A stretch of DNA of 58,480 bases, from contig NC_049986.1 of NCBI RefSeq assembly GCF_000003815.2, forward strand, positions 4,135,855 through 4,194,334, in the 5' to 3' direction. The DNA comes from Branchiostoma floridae (lineage: Eukaryota; Chordata; Leptocardii; Amphioxiformes; Branchiostomatidae). The notes beneath the pieces are model-generated. The model was not told the origin of the DNA and ran no database searches. It saw only the letters and a list, made by a program, of their open reading frames with translations. Made by a program: the position numbers and the translations under genes. This document shows positions 36,491 to 45,820 of the stretch, one piece after another (the stretch's first letter is position 1; every line of letters begins with the position of its first letter).

Positions 36491-36773
36491 AAGCGCTTAC
36501 CAACAAGCTTTCGATCAGTCCTCTGAACTGATTCTGACAATGTGAAGATACTTGATTCCGAACAGGATCACTTTCTCGGGTTAGTGAAAGAAGCCATCTA
36601 CATCAGAGTCCACCAACCTTCCATCAAGCGAGACGGGGGCCGATACCAACTGCCAAGCACCTTTGACCCTTTGCTGACGTCACACTTCCGTTCTGGATGT
36701 GTGACTTAGGTTTTGGGTCATTACAACTTGAGAAGGATCAGAGGACTGTTCGAAAGCTTGTTGGTAAGCGCTT
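36491..36773 (+). mobile_element. Penelope-like retroelement fragment (GIY-YIG endonuclease C-terminus)
   Basis: A 60-codon plus-strand frame (36,527-36,709) contains KILDSEQDHF, KEAIYIRVHQPS and KRDGGRYQLPSTFDPLL before a TAG stop. This order (acid/aromatic block, EAIYIR, P-S, RDGG, Y-LP) is the end of the GIY-YIG endonuclease domain of Penelope-like elements. The segment is bracketed by 36-bp inverted repeats (36,491-36,526 and 36,738-36,773; core AAGCGCTTACCAACAAGC) with about one mismatch. Reverse transcriptase and the rest of the endonuclease are missing, so it is dead. Confidence 0.8.
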
Positions 36774-36775
36774 TA

Positions 36776-37089
36776 CAGGGCTCTGGCCAGCTTCTGTTTT
36801 TCCGTCAATTGACGTAAATTTGCTGCGTGTGACGGAAAAATTTTTATACCAATCCGTCAACCTTGACGAACAAAAATTCTTGGTGGAAGCTACAGGCGAC
36901 TTAGGGACGCTGTCCACACTGTTTGTTTTGCTATTGTTATGATTGTTGACTCACTTTTGCATACGATAATGTCATTAAAAACCTTTTTTCAAGGTCTCAG
37001 TTCCGTCTTCCTTTGTAACTTAATTGTGCGGTTTTCGCGACAATGGGAATTGGCTGACGGAAAAAAATTTCGAGCTGGCTAGAGCCCTG
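36776..37089. mobile_element. hAT-like MITE (CAGGGCTCTGGCC ends)
   Basis: Ends CAGGGCTCTGGCCAGC and GCTGGCTAGAGCCCTG, with inner CCGTCA / TGACGG pairing. It begins two bases after the Penelope-like repeat. The 8-bp flanks share only GCGC, so the target duplication is not secure. Confidence 0.75.
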
Positions 37090-37137
37090 GCGCGTGGATA
37101 TAAAGTCTTAAAAATGTAACATAAAAAAGAACATACC

Positions 37138-37143
37138 TTTATT
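37138..37143 (-). terminator. AATAAA directly after the BET1L stop
   Basis: The stop codon TGA is followed at once by AATAAA, then by AAAG/gtatgt, a good donor. Cleavage here would give an almost absent 3' UTR; splicing would move the UTR downstream. Confidence 0.3.
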
Positions 37144-38733
37144 TCAGCCTTGTCTGACATGTGTCAGGGTGAAATAAACGATGATGAAGATGACAACAAG
37201 CAGGATGGCGAGGTACAGCATGACTTTCTTGTTGGTCTTCCCTTGGCTCAACATGTCCTTAAAACGTTTGGAACTCCCGCCCAGTAAGGCAGTCACGCTC
37301 TCCATATCTCCTCCCTGAAACGAGTCAGGATCAATGTTTGTTTGTTTGTTTGTTTGTTGAAGGTTAGCCACATATGTGGTTAGGATGAGAGGACAGGTGG
37401 GTTTTACGTTAATTAATGTATAATAACTGCAAGTTAAGACAAGAGTCATTGATAAGGTTCAGCAGTCTTGTATACAGTTACTCCAAATTTTCTTCAAGCA
37501 ATGAGTCATGTGTTTTTCTAAAAATACTGTTGATTGATGATATTATACATCTTGTGCATCAGGAAACCTGCTACATAACCAGCAATCTATACATTACTAT
37601 ACTACATGTAATATTGAGTAGAACTCACCATGCCTCCAAGGTACTGGTTCTGGGCCCTGGTCTCATCTTCTATATCTAAAGCCAGCTGAAACAGACAGCA
37701 GGTAATGAATAGAACAAAACCTGCACAAAGTTCACAGGGAAATTTGAAGTAGTTTGCTTGTTTCTTTTACATTACCAGCATATGCATGTAAAGGATAAAA
37801 GAAGTATCTAAGCAACAACTGGGCTTCATCGCTACTAGTAGAAGCAGTTTGTCCCCTCCCTAAGTTCTGCATCAAAATCTTCTATCCTAACACCCATACT
37901 GTGCCTACCGATTTCAAGGTGGAGACTTTCCCAGCCAACTGCTCCGCTGCGCTCTGGTTTTCCTGCTCTAACATTTCATCTGTGGAGCGTCTTCCTTCTG
38001 GAAAGGGAAACAACAAACTTATGATAAGAGTAGAGTAGAGTAGAGTTCTTCAGGCAAGGCACAGGTAGGAACTCAAGTTCCAGTTTAGGCCGCTCTCTCG
38101 TTCTTAAGACTGAAGACACTGACATCCCATGTAACTGCGGATCATCCAGTTGTACTTGTAGTACACACTGTGTTTCATCATGTGGTTGTCTAGTCTTTCC
38201 TTAAAGCAGTTTACACTTGGAGATGTCACCACCAGCTCTGGTAGATTGTTCCACCTTGAGGCAACCCTGATGCAGAAGAAATGTGACCTTCTGTTACTTT
38301 TCAATGCTTTTTTCATGATCCAGAGACAGTGACCCCTTGTTCGTGAGCTCATGTTTAACTCAAACAGACATGAAGTGTCATATATCACATGTAAGAACTT
38401 GAAGGTGTTAATCGGCCTAGGCAAAAAAATTGTGTTTCCTGTTTCCCTACCTACCTTTAATACAAAAACCTGCCAACCCTAGACTTTTTGGGGTGGGCAG
38501 TGGAGTCACTTTGTTTCCAGTTAGAATTGTTATTCAGCCTGCTTCCTATTGAAGTAAAAACACTGCTTGTCCTATCTAATGAAGGACAAATGTATCTATC
38601 ATGCAGAACAATCAAGTTTGACATTGAAAGACAATAGATACTAGTTGATTGCCATTTTTACCCTACTGCTTACACACGAGTTAAGATAAACAAGGTTTTG
38701 AATCTAACCATTTCTCCAGTTCCAGTCAGACAT
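37144..38733 (-). CDS. BET1L: Golgi Qc-SNARE BET1-like protein (GS15)
   Basis: A tail-anchored SNARE of the Golgi, acting with syntaxin-5, GOS28 and Ykt6 in retrograde intra-Golgi transport. Exons on the minus strand: 38733-38709, 37997-37909, 37685-37629, 37314-37144, all GT-AG, total 113 aa (human 111). The start MSDWNWRN parallels human MADWARA. The SNARE motif (about 15-72) includes [16 protein letters not shown], whose QNQ supplies the expected zero-layer glutamine; LLGGSSKRF matches human LLTGSVKRF. One membrane span lies at about 88-107, with a short lumenal tail. The LALDI segment favours BET1L over BET1. Exon 1 is only 25 nt and its donor (gttaga) is weak, but phase and residues fit. 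Intron 1 holds a LINE fragment. Confidence 0.92.
37326..37350. repeat. (GTTT)n microsatellite
   Basis: Short GTTTGTTTGTTT run inside BET1L intron 3, next to the exon 4 acceptor. Confidence 0.8.
38027..38424 (-). mobile_element. CR1/L2-type LINE 3' fragment in BET1L intron 1
   Basis: The minus-strand frame reads [21 protein letters not shown], then [14 protein letters not shown], the classic C-terminal signature of CR1/L2/jockey-clade reverse transcriptases (FF..R....WN.LP..VV...S...FK..LD). The 3' end (low coordinates) closes in a pentamer repeat (TCTAC)n at 38,027-38,045, as CR1-like elements often do. 5'-truncated and in the same orientation as BET1L. Confidence 0.82.
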
Positions 38734-38920
38734 TGTGAAGTTGAGCCAGAGTTAAACATGTAGAGGTGGGCTGATGTTCAGTCAGTCTGGGGGTATGTGT
38801 GTACAACAACTCTGTAGCCAGGCCTGGGAGAAAATCAAGATATGGAAATCCACAAGTTTGTTTAAACTTTAAAGATACATGAAAAAGGAAATACAATAGA
38901 AGGGACCATAAATTTTTACT

Positions 38921-38969
<49 letters not shown>

Positions 38970-39036
38970 GCACACACACACAGAGACACTTGCACACACA
39001 AAGGCACACACAAACACACAAACACACACACATAGC

Positions 39037-39068
<32 letters not shown>

Positions 39069-39075
39069 ACAGACA
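38921..39075. repeat. CA microsatellite
   Basis: (CA)n of about 45 bp from 38,922, then interrupted CA repeats. Val/Cys- or His/Thr-rich frames here are artefacts. Confidence 0.95.
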
Positions 39076-39957
39076 AACACAGAAAGATGGGGAGGGGACT
39101 AGCTTGTACCGGTGGTGGAAAATCATCCTTTCCTTTACTTTAGTAAATTATTTACCACACACATCGACAACATGAAGAACATTTAAGTCACAGGTTCAGT
39201 GTCACATACCAAGATACTAGTATAAACCTACCGTACTGTTACAGTATTCCTGAATGCCAGTATGATAATTTTTGATGACTGTAAACTTGCCAACGTTGCA
39301 CCCTCTGTTCCATTTGGAATGTTCCAATGAACACAGGTAGGAAGATGGCCTTCAGTGATCTTCTCAACGAAACATTATTCAAACCACTAATCCAAATACA
39401 ATGTAATTGACGTAACATTATCTTCCTTTGGACAGAAAATGCTTTGTTTTTTTCGTTTACTTCCCCTGCTGAATATTTTTAAAAATACATTATTTGCCCC
39501 CATATCTGTAATCGTTTAGTCTTTAAAGACTCGTACTCAGGATTGTCAGTTTGATTTTTTTACATTGTTTATGATACCATCGATTCAAAGTTAATTTAGC
39601 ATTTTCAATTTTAATATAATTCATGATATATGAATTTCAATGGTCAGAATAGATGAACTTTGCCCAAGCTTGACTTCAAATCTCCATACCTGCTATAAAT
39701 CAAACCTGGGACAGAGAGCTGAGTTAGAATTTGTTTGCAGTACGGACGTCGGTAACTTTCACTACTGTTTGACGGTTGACAGCATCCGAAAGGTTTGTGT
39801 CTTTCAATAGAATGTGTGCCCAATGAAAGGAAAGTCATTTGTTGCGATTTGTTACGTATTTTATCTTATGTTTGAAAATATGTTGGTCTCAATAAGTCTC
39901 ACAAATATATGTGTTTGTCATGTCGTTAGCTGCCCCCCTCCCCCATAATTTTGCTGT

Positions 39958-40410
39958 GACTGTGTTTGTGTGTTTGATGTAGAGTATTGTGTTTGCAATT
40001 GTGTGCATGTGTGTGGGTGCATGTGTGTGTGTGTTTGTGTGCATATATGTGTGTGTGTGTACATGTGTGTGTTTGTGTGCCTGTGTGTGTTTGTTTGCAT
40101 GTGTGTGCGTGCATGTGTGTGTGTGCATGTGTTTGTGTGCATGTGTGTGTGTTTGTCTGCATGTGTGGGTGTGCATGTGCATGTGTTTGTGTACATGTAT
40201 GTGTGTGTGTGTGTGTGTGTGTTTGTGTGCATGTGTGTGTGTGTGTGTGTATACATGTGTGTGTGTGGGTGTGCATGTGCATGTGCATGTGTTTGTGTAC
40301 ATGTATGTGTGTGTGTGTGTGTGTTTGTGTGCATGTGTGTGTGTACGTAACGTTATGTGTTTGTGTGCATGTGTGTGTGTACGTAATGTTATATGTTTGT
40401 GTCAGTGTGT
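39958..40410. repeat. Long GT-rich tract with higher-order units
   Basis: About 450 bp of (GT)n interrupted by GCATGTG, GTACATGTATG and TACGTAACGTTATG. Larger units recur: GTGGGTGTGCATGTGCATG appears at about 40,164 and 40,265. Ends 120 bp before the RAD17 start. Confidence 0.95.
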
Positions 40411-40531
40411 GTACTTCTGTATTAATTTTTGTGTTATCTTAATTGAAGGAGTGAGGTCTGCCATCTCTGATTGCATTTTATTGACCATAGCTCATTACCT
40501 GGGCAAGTTCGTCTAAGACAGACTGTGCACC

Positions 40532-43500
40532 ATGTGGGTCTCGTCATCATTTGGTGAGGCGGACATCGATGTGAAGAAGCCAGCCAAGAAGAGCGCCGGC
40601 CTCAAGTCAGAAAAGAGGCCATTTTCAGCCACTTCAGGCCATCCACACAAAACAGGAGTAAAACAGGAGTATGAGGGAGACCTGTGGGTGGAGGTATGGA
40701 ATGTTTAGTGTGTTTGGTTTCTAAGTTCTATATTAGCTTTTCAGAAACTCAATCCAATTTGATTACTATGTGTGAGCCGTGTTAATTCAAACTATGCTAT
40801 ACTCGAGTAACCTATAATACAAGGTGCCTCAATATGATTACAGCAGGATTACAGTTGCAGGTCTAGGCATAAGATATGTCTATTACCAGGTCTAATTACA
40901 ATACAGAGGTAGCGAGTCTAATATAATACAGAGAGAGTTGGTCAAGCCAACTGGTATGCAATCCAACAGAGGGACTAGCCCACAAGTGTGCTTACTTCAG
41001 TCTCGTGGGCACCGACTGACCGATAACTACAAACAATCCATAAGCTCAACTAACATAACAATAGCTTATCTAACTTAGCCAATCAACGTAAGCCGGTTGG
41101 GCACTCTTACCAACCAAGACCCAACCAATCAAGGATTACCTAACCTGCACCTCTAAGCTCCGCCTCCATATGGTCTAGTCATGTCATTACCTAATTACAT
41201 CATAAGTCAAAGGTCATGGCCGTTTCAGGTACACCAGCCGACCTCCGTGGCTGACCTGGCCGTCCATCCTAAGAAAGTGGCTCAGGTTCAGGACTGGGTG
41301 AAGAGTCACGTGTTGATGGGTCCAGTTAAGGACACACCTATACTGCTGCTCACAGGTGGGTAGAGTTTGTTTCTCTGCTACTTTAGGCCATGCTGATCTC
41401 ATTATATGGATGACATCCTCTGGATCATCAGTGGATGCCCCCCAAAATGATGTGAGCATTGAAATGAATAGAAGTCGCATGAAAACCACTGCCTACCTTC
41501 ATTATCATTATGATATCTAAATGGACAGGAAGGTTGAACAAATTACTCGGAACAAACAGAACAAAATTCAAAATTTCTGATGACTGGCAAACTTCTGACT
41601 TTCTGCAACTTATGATCCATTACTCACCGAGTCACATGGTCTATCTGCATAACATAACGTCACAGAAGCAACTTGGATTGTTCAAAGACTGGAGTTGTGA
41701 GTAAAATATTTGCCATTTGCTGTGTTGGAAATTACAGTTGAACTTTATTCTGAACATCTCTTGCTGTACTGCAGGTCCGCCCGGTGCAGGGAAAACAGCC
41801 ACTGTGAAGCTGTTAGCCCAGCAGGAAGGTGTGGAGGTGCAGGAATGGGTGAATCCGGTCACGGAGGTTCATCAGCTGTCTACGGACGACCCCGCGGCCT
41901 CTCGAGGGTCGCGCCAGGTCCCGCAGGCTGCTGTGTTTAAGGACTTTCTCCTTCGGGCTAGCCAGTTCAGCAGCCTGTGCCTGACAGGTACTCAACCATT
42001 GCTTCATTCCACACGCAAGGTTTTGGTCATCTTCCCTTGACAAGTAGCTTGTATAGTTTTTATGAACCATGTTACTCCAAAATTCAGCCATTTAGCAGCC
42101 AGGAGATGGTATTGGCATCAGATATGAACATAAACCCATTAATATTGTTTTCTGCAGTAGGGGTAAAAAAATATTGAATTTGCTTGTGTGGTCTTTTTCT
42201 CTCTCATTCTGTCAGTAGCCAATCAGAGCTTAGTTTAAATACTACCTGCCCAGTAAATATCAGGAAGTTTTAACCAATAATCTCTGCATGTTGCTTTTTT
42301 TGTAATCGCACTTGATACCATAGGAGAAGTCTAATGTTATGTGTGAGTAGCTTGACAAAAGGCTACAGGGAAAGCATTCTCCATTTCCGCAAAAACTGGT
42401 GCCTTTCTAGTTTGTTCTTCATTCTATTATTTATTGATTTGTTGTCTATCCAGGAGCTGCCAAGTCTGACCTGAAGCTTGTTCTGGTGGAGGACTTTCCC
42501 AACGTGTTCTACCGAGACAGGGCCCAGTTCCACGATGTGCTGAGACACGTGCGAGAGGTGGGGTGCTTCCCTGTGGTCTTCATCGTGAGCGAAACATCCG
42601 GGAAGGACAGCAGGGTACGAGACCTGTTCCCCCCCGACTTACAACTCCAGCTGAAAGTAGACGTCATCAGTTTCAACGCCGTAGCTGCCACCAACATGCA
42701 GAGGGCGCTGTCTTCTGTACTTAACAAAGAAGCTGCTAGGAGGAGCTCCTTCAAAAGGCCAGAAAAGGACAGGATACAGGAGGTAGTGCAAGTTAGCGCT
42801 GGCGACATACGGAGTGCCATCAACTTGTTACAGTTTTCTAGCCTCAGAGTTCCGATGGATAGAACTTCAAAAGTGCTGAAGAAAACTTCTTCAGGCAAAG
42901 GGAACGCATCAAAGAGTAAACGTAAGCCAGTAAAGGAGAAGGCAAGTGCGGAACAAAACGGAGGAAAGGACATCTCTTTATTCCTCTTCCGTGCTCTTGG
43001 GAAAATCTTGTACTGTAAACGTTCGGAAGAAGAGGAGAGAGGCCTTCCCCCCCTCCCCCCGCACCTCTCGGACCAGAAGCGCCTGCCCATGTTAGCTGAA
43101 CCAGAGGCAGTGGTCCATGCATGTCCCCTGAGTGCAGAGGCCCTGTGCCTCTTCTTGCAACAGAACTTCCCCGAGTTTATGTCCGAAGTGTCAGAGTGCG
43201 AGACAGTAACACATTACCTCAGCGATGCAGACTTGATATCATCAGAGTGGGCGGCTCGTGACGTGCTGAGTCACTACGGCGTGTCCGTAGCGACACGAGG
43301 CCTGATGCACGCTAAAACTGCCGTCAGTAAAGGAGGGTGGCGACCGTTGTACAAACCTGAGTGGTACTCCGCACAGCAGAAATTCCTGAACAACCGCAGG
43401 ACTACATGTACAGTAGGGAAGCATGTCGACCAGTGTCTCCCGGCCGTGGAGTTGTTCACACAGAAACTGCCCTTCCTCTACCAGATCAACAACAGCAGGC

Positions 43501-43685
43501 CCCGCTTCACGGCACATCTACGCTTCACTAACAGCAGGCCACAGAAGTTGGAGGAGACAGAAGCTGTTTTTGAGGAGGAAGAGGTTTCAGAGTCTCAAAC
43601 GTTGCCATCCCTCTCACTTCAACAATGTACTGTCCCTAGTGAGATAGATGATGAGGTCATCATTGAAGAGTACGACAGTGACTGA
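40532..43685 (+). CDS. RAD17: Checkpoint clamp loader RAD17
   Basis: The RAD17-RFC2-5 complex loads the 9-1-1 clamp at damaged DNA and supports ATR signalling in the nucleus. Exons 40532-40693, 41229-41355, 41775-41987, 42454-43685 (phases 0, 1, 1), 577 aa; human is about 670-681. Walker A is GPPGAGKT (97-104, codon 97 split by an intron), the Walker B region LVEDFPN (178-184), and the GDIRSAIN block is at 284-291. GGKDISLFLFRALGKILYCKR (about 337-357) and ATRGLMH are near-identical to human. The acidic end VIIEEYDSD matches human IIIEDYESD. An SQ site in the C-terminal tail (SESQT) could be an ATR/ATM target, by analogy with the human SQ sites. The start MWVSSSF aligns with human DWVDPSF. 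The tail is shorter than in human. Confidence 0.95.
41385..41545. repeat. Family A element, left-end fragment in RAD17 intron 2
   Basis: GGCCATGCTGATCTCATTAT, then ATGGATGACATCCTCTGG, aligns with 462-500, and the inner AGGTTGAACAAAT matches 589-601. No right end was seen. Confidence 0.65.
41566..41745. repeat. Dispersed repeat F, copy in RAD17 intron 2
   Basis: The words CTGCAACTTATGATCCA, GTCTATCTGCATAACATAACG and GGATTGTTCAAAGACTGG occur in the same order as at 58,046-58,205 in WDR38 intron 6. Confidence 0.65.
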
Positions 43686-43718
43686 TGATTATTGCTTAGA
43701 TGCAAACACTGTAACCAC

Positions 43719-44160
43719 TAGGGGTGCCCCCGGTGCCGGTACAGAAAATTCAGGTCCAGGTCTGGTTCAAGTCCAGAGGATCAGGTCCAGGTTTGGACCT
43801 GAACCTGGGCCTGATTCAGTATGAGAGAACTTGTGAATGGATGATACTCAACACAATGGTCCATTTCACTACAAAGAAATCTATTTGGTGGAGTATTCAA
43901 CTCCCACTGGCATTTTCCAACAAGACTAATTGCCTCTGTAGTAGTCTGTACTATTGACTGTAGAACTTGGTAGAAATGACTATAGGCTCTACTCTACTTT
44001 GTTCTTGTTATTTTCCTCATCCGGTAAGCCCTGAAATGTGTGAATGTATGATCTGTTCATTTTCCAATAGGTCCAACATCTGGTCCACCGAATGTTTTCA
44101 GGACCTGAGGTCCATTTTTTTCTGGACCGGTCCAATAGGAAATATCGGTACCCACCCCTA
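43719..44160. mobile_element. hAT-like element family D, complete, 8-bp target duplication
   Basis: Starts TAGGGGTGCCCCC and ends GGTACCCACCCCTA; the flanks GTAACCAC (43,711-43,718) and GTAAGCAC (44,161-44,168) match at 7 of 8 bases. 442 bp, non-coding. It lies 33 bp after the RAD17 stop, so probably within its 3' UTR. A fragment of the same family is at 18,838-19,180. Confidence 0.8.
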
Positions 44161-44436
44161 GTAAGCACTGACCAGCAAGTTAGAGTATGAGCTGTAAGTG
44201 GGGTACCTGAAACAAGGGTTTGTTTGACATGAGGTTACTCCTTACATATAGCTTCACACACTTGTAATTAATTGCCCTGCTAAAATGCACACCTGCAAGG
44301 TTAGCATGTGATTGCATGCATGTGAATGTATGTTTATTGGGCATACTCACGTCATGCAAACCCTCATATACTTGTCAGACAGTACTGGTCGCCCAAGTAT
44401 CTTTCACACCGCCAAAGAGAAATGACTAGATATATG

Positions 44437-44557
44437 TAGCCTCCAAGCAGACCCTACAGTGCCTTAGAGAAACATGTTTGACTCCCTTTGGCCGGCTGTA
44501 CTCCTTTGCCAGCTTTGATACTATCTCTAAGGCACCCTAGGGTCTGCTTGCAGACTA
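44437..44557. mobile_element. Family C MITE, copy 3
   Basis: Ends TAGCCTCCAAGCAGACCC and GGGTCTGCTTGCAGACTA; the interior TTTGACTCCCTTTGGCCGGC is shared with copy 2. Flanks contain ATATATG on both sides but out of register by one base, so the 9-bp duplication is eroded. Confidence 0.82.
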
Positions 44558-44851
44558 CATATATGTGTCCCTGATTCTTGTGGACAGTGAAGTGTTGCTA
44601 GGCATCACTTCTATACCCTACACCGTGCTACACGTACACATTCACTCATTTTGTATCCAATTTTTGCAAGTGAAACTTAAACACACACACAAAGCTTTGT
44701 GATGAAATTTCAGTCTAACGAGTTTTGAAGTAAAGACAAATGTATACACTGCAGAGAGTTGATTGTTGAGAATACATTTTGTATATTATCCTTTATAGGA
44801 CAAGCATACCTCTTGTTATTCTTATTGAGATGTAACTGAAATCAAATGATG

Positions 44852-44982
44852 AATAAAAGTTGAGTGTCATAGCGAAATGTAAGTTGCTTTATTTGAACAT
44901 AACTATTAATGTTACACTTGTAGTTGATATTTTGAAGGTATGTGTTCGGGGAACTCTAGTTATGACTAATAAAGCTAATAAA
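44852..44982 (+). terminator. Cluster of candidate RAD17 poly(A) signals
   Basis: AATAAA at 44,852-44,857, 44,968-44,973 and 44,977-44,982. Use of any of them implies a 3' UTR of about 1.2 kb that carries two MITEs. A reverse-strand AATAAA at 44,888-44,893 lies in the same zone and could serve the convergent KLHL gene. Confidence 0.35.
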
Positions 44983-45820
44983 GTCCTTTTACTGTCAGTG
45001 TGCCCTTTCCAGTTAAGCTTGAACAGTAGAGTGATTCAAATGTCACAAAGTAAACTTTGAAACCTTTGGAATGATTAATCTTTTTTTATCTAAATGATTA
45101 ACGAACAAAACACATTTTGTTAAAGTTAATTCTACACTAGTCAACATGTTTTAACATAGAATCTGTGTGAACTGTCTCACCTTCATACATTTTTCTTCAC
45201 ACCTTGCTTACTTACTAAATGCTAACTTTCAATCATTATGATATTCTATGTTGAACAACATCACATAGTCATAAAGTTGTGAACCTAAACAAATCCAGAC
45301 CTGTATACCAGTACCTAAACAATTATGGTCAATTACCCATGACTTGTACAGGTACCCAATTGGCTTTTAAGTAGTATATGGTCATCTTTGTATGACACTT
45401 TACATATTTCAATTGAGTCTTAAAACAATTCTACTTGAAACTTTTCTTAACCTTCAACTGGCTGGCAGGTTCTCAAAATTGTCATCATACTTTGATTGAG
45501 AATTTATCTATTTTTAAAGGTCTGAAAAAATTATGTTCACAGATGACTTAGTTTGTTTAGGTACAGGTACAGATACACCAGGTGAACATATCCTGACCCG
45601 TACCTTAACCATTCTACAGGTACAAGTTTAGGTACACAGACAGTCCTATCAAGTCATGTTTAAGATCAACACTGTCGATTGACACAATGGTGGTCAGCTC
45701 TGCTTGTCAACATTTTACTTCACAATATGGCATGAGTTGTGATGTCTTAGAAGTAGTGCAGGGTACTCAGTTACACAGTTGTGATCTCTTAAAAGTAGTG
45801 CCACGTACTTCAGCTACACC
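44983..45820. other. Convergent intergenic region (RAD17 / KLHL 3' ends)
   Basis: AT-rich, no gene. The segment at 45,556-45,640 (TTTAGGTACAGG ... CCTTAACCATTCTACAGG) matches, in reverse complement, a segment near 1,555-1,600, so a short dispersed repeat is present. Confidence 0.45.

Larger units (their letters stand above)
38734..40531. promoter_or_regulatory. Divergent BET1L / RAD17 intergenic region
   Basis: 1.8 kb between two oppositely transcribed housekeeping genes, so both promoters should lie here. It contains long CA and GT tracts (38,921-39,075 and 39,958-40,410), able to adopt Z-DNA. No TATA box or canonical initiator could be fixed. Confidence 0.4.

Noticed and set aside
36738-36773. 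GAAAGC/CGAAA words in the Penelope-flanking repeat as a hammerhead ribozyme core
   Set aside because: The required CTGANGA core in correct spacing was not found, so no ribozyme is called; only a search is suggested.
39970-40516. Cys/Val-rich frames of 126-175 codons on plus and His/Thr-rich frames on minus
   Set aside because: They are translations of the (GT)n tract in each frame, with no start context or domain.
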